From Corbicula japonica (taxonomy: Eukaryota; Mollusca; Bivalvia; Venerida; Cyrenidae), in contig JAZAYU010000699.1 in NCBI GenBank assembly GCA_038501625.1, positions 114,606 to 178,605 on the forward strand: a DNA stretch of 64,000 nucleotides. The letters are read 5' to 3'. The translations under genes were made by a program, and so were the position numbers. Of this stretch, positions 1-13,374 are shown in pieces (positions within the stretch are counted from its first letter, which is position 1; each line of letters starts with the position of its first letter). The notes below the pieces were generated by a model. It was given only the letters and a program-made list of their open reading frames with translations, ran no database searches and was not told the origin of the DNA.

Positions 1-390
1 AAAAATTCACAACATTTCACACAACGACGTTTTTTTATTTAAAGAACAAAATTGAAACAAAAATAGGTTACCAACAAATTTACCATAAAAACACATCTTA
101 AGCTTCTTTCATAATGAACTACTGATCTATCACACTCCCCGCTGTTACAACCTGTGCCTAGATAATTAGATTATGTAACACGTTCATAAAACACGAGTAC
201 GTGTCGCTACCCACAGATTTATTTAACAAGCTCCACCGGTGCAGGACACGCGCGATTTGCATATTCGTCTAGTGTCGGTCCTTTTATGAATCCACCGAAA
301 ATTGCATTATTGAGCGAACGTGTGAAAATATGAAATATTTGACCGGCCAAGATAAAACTATTTTCTTTCGTATTTCTCACCACAGCCCTA

Positions 391-476
391 AAGGTATAAC
401 CAGTAACTTATTTGATTATTATAAAATCACCCTAAAGGTAAAACCAGTAACTTACTTATTTGATTATTATAAAATC
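391..476 (+). repeat. Short tandem duplication of about 42 bp
   Basis: The segment starting CCCTAAAGGTA and ending TATAAAATCAC occurs twice in a row. It is also doubled in block B at about 21421-21508, so it predates the A/B separation. Copy A has four extra bases in the second unit. Confidence 0.8.
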
Positions 477-1626
477 ACACATAACAAAAAGTAAGTTCCA
501 CAGTGCTTAATTATGATAGCTCATGTGCCTCTCAGTGCTTTTTTTTAAATAAACTAACAAAGCAAAATCCCCAGATCAAATACTTACAAATGACAGAAGA
601 AAAATTAAGAAATCCATAATAGGCAGTTAAAATATAGCACATTATGTAAGTTAAAATGTATGCCCATCACAAAAACGTCCGTTTTTCTTTATGCTTGTTC
701 TTTCGAGCTGAATGTATTTGTAGGAAATTAATAATGTCGTTGTTGTTGTTGTTTTGTTGTTACATTTCGAGTGCGTTTGTGTTGTGCAATTAAACATAGA
801 GAGACACGAAGATATCGGATCTTTATTCACATTTTCGTTTGATGCGCATGTCATTTTCAACAGATTATATAACAAAATAATGCCAGGACCAATTAACAAG
901 AATTATGTTACAGGCATCGCTGTACTTATTTTCACCTTGATTAATTATACACCCAAGTTGCATAAGTTATATTGGTGGTTAAAATATATCCAGCCTTCAA
1001 TAGTTTTCATTATGTAAAATATGTACACACACATTTAGATAAAACGTAACTATATTTCCCCTATTTACAAACATCAATGTTTACGCATTGTGTCATCTGC
1101 GAGTTAGGCAGATTTTTCAAACGATGAAGCAATTTGTGATCAACTGATTTTTTTACAGATCTTTTCAACAATCGATCACAAATTTACTGTTCAAAAATGC
1201 ATTCAAACGTTTAGACGAATCGATATTCTTATCTTTATCACTTGAGGGAAAAATTAATATTTCACAAAATTTAAGCTACTAAATACTGGTAATGCATCAA
1301 TTAAAATAATTTACTTAATTTCCATGTTTATTTATGCAGATTTTTACCAGATTAACTGTAGCAACGGTAAAGTTATTCAGGAAGAAAAGGAGTTTTTGAA
1401 AATGTTATAAAATACACGTTTTCCGGAGTTGTTGTTGTTGTTGTTGTTGTTGTTGTTGATGGTAAAGCTAGCTCAATTTCACTCTCGGTATTTATTTTTT
1501 GTTTCAAGCATAGCACCAGGATTACATTGCTCTTCTTCGGAAAACAAACGCGTAACTATTTTACAGGCCTTGTTGTATATAACTGTTTTGCTTTATATTC
1601 TATTATGTTGAATTATTCATTTTTAA

Positions 1627-1828
1627 GGTAGTCTAACTGTAATGATTTCCCGCGCTTTTTTCTCGAATGTCGGGAACACTCGGTTAACTGTCATTAACAG
1701 TCGACAATAATCGATGTCGCTTCGGTTACTATCGGCTCTGACGAGTAGCGTCGGAAGTCACCGAAAGCGAGCCGATGTTTGACGAGGTCGCAAATTTATG
1801 CGCGGGAAAGCATTACAGTTAGACTACC
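1627..1828. mobile_element. 202-bp TTAA-flanked MITE, piggyBac-type (copy A)
   Basis: Terminal inverted repeats of 28 bp begin GGTAGTCTAACTGTAATG and match with one mismatch. The element is flanked on both sides by TTAA (1623-1626 and 1829-1832), the target duplication typical of the piggyBac superfamily. The interior is CG-rich for this region and has a further inverted pair around ATCGGCTC/GAGCCGAT. It has no coding capacity. The matching place in other array units (near 5560, 10160 and 18960) lacks it. Confidence 0.85.
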
Positions 1829-3387
1829 TTAATTTACGGAAGAGTCACAACACTGACTTGTTATATTGAACCGCACACACTTTCACTGTTAACCATGTTT
1901 GTATGTTGGAGAAGTATGTGTTCGTTGACCGTAAACGCTCATAAGTATTTTCAAGATCGAATATGCAACTCGTTTGTGATATATTTGACCGTAATAAATG
2001 TCATAATCATCGTCATTGTCGTCCTCATAATCGTGAATATGACTACCATACCATCATCATAATCATTATCATCATCATCGTCATCATTATCGCCACCATA
2101 TTCATCATCATCATCATCGTTCTCATCATAATGACCATAGCTACCATAATTATCATCGTCATCATCATTATCATCATCATCATCGTCGTCGTTATAATGC
2201 GCTGAGTGAACAAACTCTTATAGCTCATTTACCAGCATCATCATCATCATTCTACTCAGTATGACAAAAACTACCATATCATCATAATCATCACCATCAT
2301 CATCATCGTCGTCGTCGTCGTCGTCGTATTTACATGCTATGTAAACAAACTTTGATATCTTCAATTTATCTCAAATATGAAATATTTTGAAGACTTATGG
2401 ACCATGGTTTCATGTACATATGTGTTTTTAATATCTGCAATTTTTAAGTTAATTTTCTTTTAACAATCAGCTTTTATTAATAAACATTATGTTGTTTTTT
2501 ATTTTGTTTTTCCCTTTTAGGCCCCTTTCCAGGGTAACCTCATTTATTATCCCCGTCATAGGTGCATTATGTTTTTAAGATTGTGTTAAACTTAATGTTT
2601 TAAACTAAGTGATATTTTTCTGCAATTCAGAGCGGTGATGTCAAAATCATACCAAATATCTTGTTTCAAAAAACCATTTTACAAAGTAATCAATGCCTAG
2701 TCAGTTCCTTACAACAACAAATTTACTCTAAAAGCACATCTTTAGCCTCTTTCAAAAATTACTGATCTTCCCAAGGATCATTATCACACTCCTAGCTGTT
2801 GAGACATGTGCCTAGATAATTAGATTATGTAACACGTTCATAACACGAAGAACGTGTCGGCAACAACTTATTTATTTAGCAAGAGCATCCGGTGCAGGAC
2901 ACGCGCGTTTTTAATAATCATCTAGTGTCTGCCCATTCCCGAAAAATTTCATTATTAAGCGAACGTGTGAACTGATGAAATGTAAGATATCGGCAAGATA
3001 AAGTGTTTTCTAACGTATTTGTCACCACAGCCCTAAAGGTATTACAGTTACTGATTTGATTAATAATAAAATCAAATATAACAAAAACGAAGTTCCACAG
3101 TGCTTAATTATGATAGTACCTGTTCCCCTCAGTCGATAAAAAAAAAACAACTAACATAGCAAAATCCCCATATCAAATACTAACAAGTGACAGAAGAAAA
3201 GTGATAATATATAATAGGCAGTTAAAGTTATGTAAGTTAAAATTAATGTCCGTCATCATCATCATCATTGTCATTGTTGTTATTATATGCTGAGTGAAAA
3301 CAAACTCTGATAAATATCATATCATCATCATCGTTATAATCACTGTCATCATCATCATCAACATCATCATCATCATCATCACCACCA

Positions 3388-3389
<2 letters not shown>

Positions 3390-3456
<67 letters not shown>

Positions 3457-3479
3457 GTCGTCGTCGTCGTCGTCGTCGT
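3390..3479 (+). repeat. (TCA)n-(TCG)n microsatellite
   Basis: A pure TCA run of about 66 bp is followed by a TCG run. Poly-Met, poly-Asp, poly-His and poly-Ile reading frames here are only translations of the repeat. The B counterpart (25339-25450) has a longer TCA run. Confidence 0.98.
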
Positions 3480-3589
3480 AGTCATCGTCGTCGTCATCGT
3501 CGTCAACATCTTCATCGTTATCATAATGACCATAACATCCATATCGTCATCATCATCATCATCATTATCGTCATCGTCGTCGTTATTAT

Positions 3590-5981
3590 GTGCTTAATGA
3601 ACAAATTCTGATGGCTTCTTTACCAGCATCATCATCATCGTTCTTCTCATTATGACCATAACTACCATATCATCATAATCATCATCTTCGTCGTCATATT
3701 TACATGCTGTGCGAACAGTCTCTGATATCTTCAATTTTTCTTAAATATTAAATATTCTGAGGACTTCAGAAACAAAGTTTTATTAATATAAAGTGTTTTT
3801 TATATTTGCATTTTTTTACAATCAAGTTTAATTCATATACATTATTTTTAATTGTGTGTTAAACTTAATGCTTTAAACTAAGTGATATTATTTTGCAATT
3901 CAGATCGGTGATGTCAAAATCATATCAAAGTATCTCGTCTCAAAACAACATTGAAACAAAATCAGCATATTTCATGTCTAGTCAGTTCGTTACAACAAAA
4001 TTACTATAAAATCACAACTTTAGTTTATTTCATAAATAATCAGAAATCAAAGGACCCATATCACACTCCCCGCTGTTAAGATCTGCGCCTAGATAATTAG
4101 ATTATGCAACACGTTCATAAAACACGAGTCACCACCCACTGTTTTATTTAACTAGCGCATCCGGTGCAGGACACGCGCGATTTTAATAATCATTTAGTGT
4201 CGGCCCATTTACGAATCCAACGGAAAAATTCATTACTAAGCGAACATGTGAAATAATGAAAAATTTGTTTGGCCAAGATAAAACTGTTTTCTGCCGTATT
4301 TCTCGCTACAGCCCTATAGTACTGATTTGAGAGCAATCCGCAGATCAAATACTTACAAATGATAAAGTATACCACATTATTTAAGTCAAAATGTATATCC
4401 TTCACTAAGTCGTTGGTTTATTTTGCTTGTTATTTCGTGCTGAATTTATTTGTAGGAATGTTGTTGTTGTTCCTGTTGATTTGCGTGCGATTTTGGTGTG
4501 CATTTAAACTAAGAGCCATACGAAGATATCACATCTTTTGATCAATGCGCATGTCATTTTCAACATATTTTATAAGATAATATGAGTTTACCTGTGCTAA
4601 ATTTTGATAGCGCCTGTGCCCTTTAATAACTTAAAAAAATAAAGTATCAAAACAAAATCCCCAGATCAAATGCTTAATGAAAGATATATTTTCTATGATG
4701 AGGAACAAACTCCGATTATCTTGAATTTACGTTCCAAAAATATTAAATACTTAAACAAGTTTAGAAGTTTACATGGTTTCCTTACATTTTTTTTCCTTTC
4801 TGCAATTTTAGTAACTGTTAATTTCTTTCAGCAATTATTTTCATAAGAAATAACTTTCAGTAATTATTTTCTTTTGAAATAACTTTAATTTTGTTTTAAA
4901 CTAAAATCTTTTAACTTAGGGCTATTATTTCGGAGTTGCAAAAATCATATAATATCTGAATAAATCTGAATAATCTCGGGTTAAAACAACTGTATTAAGC
5001 GTATTTAAGCCCTAATCAACTCCCTACAACTTCACTTTAACCCCACACAAACATAATAATTAAATTTTAACCTCTTACGGATTGAACCATTGCCCATGTT
5101 ACATTGTACAACAAGTCTGGATAAAAAGATGATGTCCTGTTCTGATCTACAAAATGACCTTATAAAACCGCTACTGATAAGATCTGTGTCTTGCTGATAA
5201 GATTATGTGACGTGGTTATAAAAATGAGGTCCTTTAACTACAAGTATGTGTGGCCGAACACTGATTTAATTAGCGCATTAGTTGTTTTTGTTATTATTGC
5301 TGTTGATGATGACGATGATGATGGTTGGTCAAAAGGAATAATGTTACAAGTAAACCGCAAAACGAAAACAGTTCTTCGAAAAACTAATTAACGCGTTGTC
5401 CGGAGTTGTTGTTGTTATGCAACATGATGATGGTGATGATAACTCGTTTTCACGCTCGGTTTTAATTCCACGTCTAACGCAGAACACGAGGATTACATTT
5501 AACGTGATACTATCGTGTAGGACTGACCGTATATACTTAATAATTCTATGTTGACTATATCATTCAAACTGTACGAAACAGATGCAACATTGACTTGATT
5601 CTAAGATTGTTAGGCCTCAAAATGACAATCACCAAAAATGTTCAATGCAAGATATCTCCCTTTTACTGTAACTTAATATCTTTAAGTTTGATTATTAGTG
5701 AAAAAAAATGTTGTTTTTTTACATTGAAACTCATTCAATATCTCAGACTGACTTAACAATGTATGCATGTTGGAGACGTATAAGCATTGTTTCGGCATTT
5801 ACGCTCATATGTCCAAGGTCTAATATTTTACCAGTGAATAATATATTTGACCGTAATACAAATCATTATCATCCTCGTAGTTGTCGATGTCCTTATTATC
5901 ATGACCGCAACTACCATAGCATTATCATAATCATCATCGTCGACGTTATTATATACTAAGTGAACAAGCTATGATTACTAG

Positions 5982-6013
<32 letters not shown>

Positions 6014-6080
6014 TGTTCTCATCATCATAAAAATAACTACCATATCATCTTCATAATCATCATTATCATCGTCGTTCTTA
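3590..6080 (+). repeat. Higher-order repeat, first copy (block A)
   Basis: This stretch covers two neighbouring array units and matches 7595-10745 much more closely than other units match each other. Compare 4000-4320 with 8000-8330 and 4680-6060 with 9300-10720. It lacks about 740 bp that the second copy has at 8559-9298. The first part of that extra segment is recognisable array module sequence, so this first copy probably lost it. Confidence 0.8.
5982..6013 (+). repeat. (TCA)n microsatellite, short allele
   Basis: About 32 bp of TCA; the matching tract in block B (27949-28052) is about three times longer. Confidence 0.97.
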
Positions 6081-7370
6081 TACGGTTATTGAGCAAACTC
6101 TGATAACTACCATAGCAACAACATCATAATCATTGTTGTCACCGCTATCATCGTTATCATCATTTTGACTATAACTACCCTATCATGGTCTTCGTCATCA
6201 TAATCATCGTCATCACCATCATCGTCGTCGTTGTCGTCGTTTTCATTTGCTAAGTGAAAATCTCTGATATCTTAAATTTACGTTTCTAAAATATCAAATA
6301 ATCTGAAGAAGTTAAAAACATGGTTTCATAAATATTTTCTTAATTTCTCCAACTTTTAATTTAATTTACTTCATTTGAAACAATCAAATTTAAATCATGT
6401 CATTTTTTTAAATTTTAATCATGTAAATGATTCTTTTATTTTATGTTAGATTTAATGTTGTTAATTCAAATTATTGTTCTAAGCTTAGTGAAATAATTTT
6501 GCAATTCACTTCGGAGGTGTCAAGTCATATCATAAGATCTCAAGTCAAGACAAAATTTAACAAATAAGTAGCATATACAATCCCTGATCAGTTTTTACAA
6601 CAACAAATTTACCCTAAAATAACATCTTTAGGCTTTTATATATTGAACTAATGATCTTCCAAACGACCTTTATCACACCCCCGCTGTTAAGACATTTGCC
6701 AAGATAATTAGATTATGTAACACAGTCATAAAACACCGGTCCTGTTATCATGTAGTACGTATCGCCAACAACTGATTTAATTAGCGCATTCAGTGCAGGA
6801 CATGCGCGATGTCAATAATTGCCTAGTGTCGGCCCATTCACGAATTCAACGGAAAATTTCATTATTGAGCCTAATTGTAAAGTGATGAAATATTTGATCG
6901 GCCAAGATAAAACTGTTTTCTGCCGTATTTCTCACCACAGCCTTAAAGGTATTACAGTTACTTATTTGATAAATCATGAAATCACAAATTACAAAAGTAA
7001 AGATCCACAGTGCTTAATTATGTTAGAATATGTGGCCCTCAATCCTATTTTCTTAAATAATCTTACAAAGCAAAATCAAATACTAACAAATGACAGAAAA
7101 AAGTTTAGATAATTTATACAAGGTAATTAAAGTATGAAACATTATGCAAGTTAAAATTTATGTCCGTCACTAAAACTTTCGTTTTCTTTTATGCTTGTTC
7201 TATCGTGCGAAATGTGTTTGCAGGGATTTAATATAAAATATATTAATTAAATGGTTTGGGGAAATAATATGAATGCGTCGTTAGCTCATCATCATGAAAA
7301 TTAATACCATATCATCATCGTCGTCATCATCGTTATCGTCGTTGTTATATGCTAATTGAACAAACTCTGA

Positions 7371-7600
7371 TCATCATCATCGTCATCATCATCATCATCA
7401 TCATCATCAACAACAACAACAACAACAAGAACGACGCGACGATGCTGCTGGTGATGATGATAATAATCATCATCGTCATCATCATCAGCAGTCATCGTCG
7501 TCAGCATCTTTGTTGTTATCATAATTACCATAACTACCATTTCATCATCATCATCATCATCGTCATCGTCGTCGTCATCGTCATCGTCGTCGTTATTATG
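7371..7600 (+). repeat. Compound (TCA)n/(CAA)n/(TCG)n microsatellite
   Basis: TCA run to 7408, then CAA repeats, then interrupted GATGATG and TCG/TCA repeats. Block B has the same order at 29406-29715 with a far longer first run. The open frames across it are repeat translations. Confidence 0.95.
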
Positions 7601-8558
7601 TGCTTAATTAACAAGTTCTGATGGCTTCTTTACCAGCATCATCATCACCGTTCTTCTCATTATGACCATAAATACCATATCATCATAATCATCTTCTTCG
7701 TCGTCGTATTTACATGCTATGCGAACAGTCTCTGATATCTTGAATTTGTCTTAAATATAAAATATACCGAGGACTTCATTTATAAAGTGTTTTTTTTATA
7801 TTTACAATTTTTAAGTTATTGCTTTTACAATCAACTTTAATTCATATGCATTATTTTTAATTGTGTGTTAAACTTAATGCTTTAAACTAGGTGATATTAT
7901 TTTGCAATTCAGATCGGAGATGTCAAAATCATATCAAAGTATCTCGTCTCAAAACAACATTGAAACAAAATCAGCATATTTCATGCCTAGTCAGTTCGTT
8001 AAAACAGAAGTACCCTAAAATCACATCTTTAGCTTCTTTCATATCGAACTACTTATCTTCCAAAGGACCCATATCACACTCCCCGCTGTTAAGATCTGCG
8101 TCTAGATAATTATATTATGCAACACGTTCATAAAACACGAGTCTCCACCCACTGTTTTATTTAACAAGCGAATCCGGTGCAGGACACGCGCGATTTTAAT
8201 AATCATTTAGTGTCGGCCCATTTACGAATCCAACGGGAAAAAATCATTATTAAGCGAACATGTGAAATGATGAAATATTTGTTTGGCCAAGATAAAACTG
8301 TTTTCTGCCGTATTTCTCGCAACAGCCCTATTTGTAGGAATGTTGTTGTTGTTCCTGTTGATTTGCGTGCGATTTTGGTGTGCATTTAAATTAAGAGCCA
8401 TACGAAGATATCACATCTTTTGTTCGATGCGCATGTCATTTTCAACATATTTTATAAGATAATATGAGTTTACCTGTGCTAAATTTTGATAGCGCCTGTG
8501 CCCTTTAATAACTTAAAAAAATAAAGTATCAAACCAAAATCCCCAGATCAAATGCTTA

Positions 8559-9298
8559 CAAATGGCAGGAGAAAGTTAAGATAATCTATAAAAGGCAGTT
8601 ACAAAATTATCACATTATGTAAGTTCGAAGTTATTTTCGTCTCTAAATTGTCAGTTTTTTGTTTGCGTGTTCTTTCGTGCAAAATGTATGGTGTTGATGT
8701 TGTTGTAGTTTAATCGGCCGTTTAGATCACAACGCAAGTTTTTTTCTGTCAACTTGGAATGATAGGCGGATAAACAAATTATGTGTCAATGCACTTCCTT
8801 TAATCTCAATTAGTTCCCTTCTTATAAAATTTAGAACCTAGTGTTATGCAGTTAATATGCAGTAAAATAATTGTTACAACAATTTTACGAATTCCATTGT
8901 GTTGCTAAATATTAAGCATCAATTACCAGTGTTAATCATTTTAAACCGAATATAGATATAAAATCAAGACGGAAAAAGTAACAAAAACCAAGTATCTTAA
9001 TCTCAATTAGGAGGTTGTCAAGTTGTTAAGGAGTCTGTTGCTGTGCTGATTTTGGCAGCAATTTTTGACTAATTAGAATAGACAGATTTCCAACTGGTAA
9101 CATAAATTGTATTTTATTAGAAACGTATCTGTTGTTAAATGTTTATTAAATATATGTTTAGATTTTCCTAATGTGAATATTGATATTTGTTATTCTCATT
9201 GGTTTCCCGTTGCTTAACGGACAAATTAAACGTTTGAACTTCGGAATTAAAATCGTTATTCTTCTTTAAACAAAACACATTACTCTTCGTGCTACAAT
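8559..9298 (+). other. Array-unit segment present in only one higher-order copy; no gene
   Basis: Starts with array module sequence (GGCAGTTACAAAATTATCAC and on to a GTTGTT tract), then about 600 bp of AT-rich sequence with no open frame of note. It is missing from the first higher-order copy (junction near 4674). Confidence 0.7.
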
Positions 9299-10578
9299 AA
9301 TGAAAGATATATTTTCTATGATGAGGAACAAACTCCGATTATCTTGAATTTACGTTCCAAAAATATTAAATACTTACAAACGTTTAGAAACATGATTACA
9401 TTACATTTTTTCCTTTCTGCAAGTTAAGTTAATTTCTTTCAGCAATTATTTTCATAAGAAATAACTTTCAGTGATTATTTTCTTTTGAAATAACTTTAAT
9501 TTTGTTTTAAACTAAAATCTTTAAACTTAGGGCTATAATTTCGGAGTTGCCAAAATCACATAATATCTGAATAAATCTGAATAATCTCGGGTTAAAACAG
9601 CACTGTATTAAGCGTATTTAAGCCCTAATCAACTCCCTACAACTTCACTTTAACCCTACACAAACATAATAATATTTAACCTCTTACGGAGTGAACCATT
9701 GCCCATGTTACATTGTACAACAAGTCTGGATAAAAAGATGATGTCCTGTTCTGATCTACAAAATGACCTTATAAAACCGCTACTGATAAGATCTGTGTCT
9801 TGCTGATAAGATTATGTGACGTGGTCATAAAACGAGGTCCTTTTACTACAAGTACGTGTGGCCGAACACAGATTTAATTATCGCATTAGTTTTTTTTTTG
9901 TTATTATTGCTGTTGATGATGACGATGGTCGGTCAAAAGGAATAATGTTACAAGTAAACAGCAAAACGAAAACAGTTCTTCGAAAAAATAATTTACGCGT
10001 TATTCTGAGTTGTTGTTGTTATGCAACATGATGATGGTGATGATAACTCGTTTTCACGCTCGGTTTTAATTCTACGTCTAACGCAGAACACGAGGATTAC
10101 ATTTAACGTGATACTATCGTGTAGGACTGACCGTTTATACTTAATAATTCTATGTTGACTAATTCATTCAAATGTACGAAACAGATGCAACATTGACTTG
10201 ATTCTAAGATTGTTAGGCCTCAAAATGACAATCGCCAAAAAAATTGTTAAATGCAAGATATCTCCCTTTTACTGTAACTTAATGTCTTAAAGTATGATTA
10301 TTAAGTGGATTTTTTTTATATTGAAACTCATACAATATCTTAGACTGACATAACCATGTATGTATGTTGGAGACGTACAAGCATTGTTTCGGCATATACG
10401 CTCATATGTCCAAGGTCGAATATTTTACCAGTGAAAAATATATATAACCGTAATAAAAATCATTATAATCCTCGTAGTTGTCGACGTCCTTATTATCATG
10501 ACCGCAACTACCATAGCATTATCATAATCATCATCGTCGTCGTTTTTATATACTTAGTGAACAAGCTATGTTAACTAG

Positions 10579-10613
<35 letters not shown>

Positions 10614-10677
10614 AATCATCATCATCATCATCATCATCATTATTATTATCATCATCATCATCATCATCATCATCATT
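10579..10677 (+). repeat. (TCA)n microsatellite with interruptions
   Basis: TCA run interrupted by TAATCA and TTATTATTA. The block B counterpart (32555-32649) is an uninterrupted TCA tract. Confidence 0.96.
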
Positions 10678-11639
10678 GTTCTCATCATCATGACCAAAAC
10701 TACCATATCATCATCATAATCATCATCATCATTGTCGTTATTATCAAATAGTATCTAAACATACTTCAATTTACCTTAATTTTCTTTAATATTAAATATT
10801 CTGAAGAAGTAAGTGACATGGTTTTGTTTATATATTATATTTTTTTCTTTATTTTATGCTTTTTTTAATTTTTTTTCAACGATGAACTTTAAATAAAAAT
10901 ATTATTAAGTTTGTTTTGAACTTAATGTTGTAAAATTAATCTTTTAAATCTAGTTTTATAATCTGCAATTCAGTTCGGAGATGTCAAAATCATATAAAAT
11001 ATCTGAGGACAAAACAACATTTTAACAATAATTTAAAATCAGCATATTTCATCCCCAGTCGATTCCTTACAGCAACAAATAAAGCATCAAAATCACATCT
11101 TACATGTTGAACTTATGATCTAAGGACCCTCATCACACCCCTGCTGGTAAGACCAGTGCCTTGATTATTTAATTATGTTGCACAGTCATTAAACACGATG
11201 TCTTTTACCTTCAAGTCTGTGTTTTAATTATTGAGCGAACATGTGAAATGATGAAATATTTGATCGGCCAAGAAAAACCTGTTTTCTACCGTATTCTCCC
11301 CACATCCTTAAATGTATTTCAGTAACTTATTTGATTAATCATTTTTTTAACTTAATGTGTTAAACCTAGGGCTATTATTTTACATTTCGGTTCGGAGTTG
11401 CCAAAATCATTTAAAAATCTCCGGTTAAACACTGCGACAATAATTAAGCATATTTAATCCCTAATCAGTTCCTTACAACAACACTTTTACCTAACAAAAA
11501 CACAAAAATATTTTACGTCTTACTAAATGAACTATTGATCTTCAAAAGGACACTTATCAAATCCCCAAGATCTTTGCCCTGCTTATAAGATATGTTACGT
11601 TTTCGTAAAACTGGAGGACCTCTTACTACGAGGACGCGT

Positions 11640-13374
11640 GGCGTTTGCACGACAATGTAATAATGTTCAATATTTAGAAAGCTTTTGATGTTATTATATA
11701 GTTTAAAAACAACAACAACAACAACAACACTTTGTAGTCGAGTAATGGCTTATCATTTTGTTAGTTCCCATTTCCCTCTAAACAGGAATTTTGCAAAGCA
11801 TTATTCTCTAAGCTTTGAACAACGACATTATCGAGTTATAAGTTATAGCAAATTCAATTTTAACCTAGCTAGTACGCCAAAAAACGGTAACTCCGAGGTT
11901 AATTCAAACTTTCAAATAAAATAATTGCAGGTGATTAAATCACCATATTCAATCAATTTGATTTTAAATTCTTATCGCATATCAGTGAATGCGGGTATTA
12001 AAATGATGAACGAATTATCAATTATTACAGGTCCGCCCCACGTTATCACGTTATAGCGTTACTATGTTACTTATTTTCTATTGCAATTACGTAAAATCCT
12101 CCAAAAGGGAAGTCAGTTATAAAATTTATAATAAGTCTTGATTACCTGCTCCTAGCACTTCGTTTTCGGCATTGTTAAGAGTACGATGGTAACTAGACTA
12201 GCGCACAAACTGCGGATTGGCGTTGTGAATTTTATTTCGTATTTTTTGGTTGTTTAATTTTTAATTGTAACAAAAAACGACGACAACTTTCGAATAAAAT
12301 TACCCGCACGGTGAGAAATTTTTTGTGGATGTGAAAGGTGTAACATAATTGAAAAATTTAAATTTTCTTAGAGACCTTTGGGGTATGGTTTATGCCCAGT
12401 ATTCTACCATATAAAGTGATAAGATGTTTATCTGATATAGTTTAGTAATCAAAACTAATGAATTATTAAAACAATTCTCGCTTTCTGGTTTTATAATAAA
12501 AGCGTAGAGCTCGGTGTGTGATCGATTTTCTCCTAGGAACAAAACACATAAAAACTCGATGTATGATTTAATCTTTAATAGTGTACTGTTTTAAGTTAAA
12601 TTTAAATCAACTTAAATTGCAGGGTTGAATAAAGAAGTGCGTTAAGGCTAAACGCGCTACCCTTATTCTTCCGTGCCTCCATTTTTGTGAAAGGGGAAGA
12701 CAAACTGTGCCCCCCCCCCCCCCAACGAAGAGATATCTGCCCCTATTCTTTACACATGTAGTATAGTTCGTGTTTAACGGTGTTTAACCCTTCTTGTGGG
12801 GAGGGGGTGGGTGGCCGCTTTGTTTCAGAAAACATAAAATCACATGCATATAAAACACTTACACTAAACTCGTTAAAATGCCTTCGGCGGCTTAATATGC
12901 TTACTGTGATGTGACTTTTAGGACCTGTACCGCATTCCAAGATATATGTATCTCTTAAGCTTACACAGTTACGTTACATTAATTTTCTGAACAAATAAAG
13001 TCCTTTTTCAACTTCAAATAAACAGGATCAGCATTTAAAAATCAAACATTGCAATTAATTAGTTTATTTTATTACACGTATCCACGAAATTCCAGACAAC
13101 ATGATTTTAGGGAATACCGATAAACACCGCAATAAGACACTTTTACGTGTGAATTTAAAGTCAATTTATTTAATTTAGAAAACATGATCATAAAAAAGAT
13201 TTAAAAGTACTTACGGTCTTCAGGCCTAATGTCTGACCTTTACTTCGACTGTTTTCCATATGTTATAGTTGGAATACATAATTCAGATAGAACATATATG
13301 GAAGCGATTACAAATAATCACAGAAAGATAGATTGAAAAATATTAAAGACTAGATGGGTGTTCAGTTGAACACT
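11640..13374 (+). other. Gene-free sequence right of the array (block A)
   Basis: AT-rich sequence with a (CAA)n run near 11710 and a C homopolymer at about 12709-12723. Short open frames (for example 11685-11924) have no recognisable domain and are not kept in frame in block B. At 12084-12131 it holds 48 bp that block B replaces with 1977 bp. Confidence 0.7.

Larger units (their letters stand above)
7595..10745 (+). repeat. Higher-order repeat, second copy (block A)
   Basis: Partner of 3590-6080. It carries about 740 bp extra (8559-9298), whose first 140 bp are an array module; the rest is single-copy within this block and has no gene. It lacks about 130 bp (near 8325) that the first copy has after its CAGCCCTAT motif. 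The same pair exists in block B at about 25575-28120 and 29730-32720. Confidence 0.8.
151..11640 (+). repeat. Array of about nine degenerate 0.4-2.7-kb units (copy A)
   Basis: A recurring anchor resembling GATAATTAGATTATGTAAC with flanking sequence starts near 157, 2815, 4090, 5200, 6700, 8105, 9805, 11165 and 11585. A full unit (157 to 2815) has modules in fixed order: anchor; a GTGCAGGACACGCGCGA-like motif; a GATGAAATATTTG...AAACTGTTTTCT block; a first (GTT)n; a GATGCGCATGTCATTTTC block; a second (GTT)n/(GAT)n; a TATGTTGGAGACG block; a (TCA)n/(TCG)n tract; and a TCTCTGATATCTT block leading to the next anchor. Later units lack some modules. The same array is present in copy B. Confidence 0.85.

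Noticed and set aside
754..1017. 87-codon open frame conserved in block B (22721-22984)
   Set aside because: Conserved only because the blocks are near-identical; the matching part of unit C does not keep the frame and no domain is seen.
2970..3060. C/D snoRNA (ATGATGA and CTGA boxes) in the array units
   Set aside because: The C-box-like motif is lost in several units and the D-box-like motif is not kept at a fixed distance; no terminal stem.
3243..3611. Long open frames rich in Met, Asp, His, Ile or Arg on both strands (also 7349-7621, 25113-25566, 29369-29801)
   Set aside because: They are translations of TCA/TCG tracts. All six frames stay open through such repeats, and the residues change with frame exactly as the repeat predicts.
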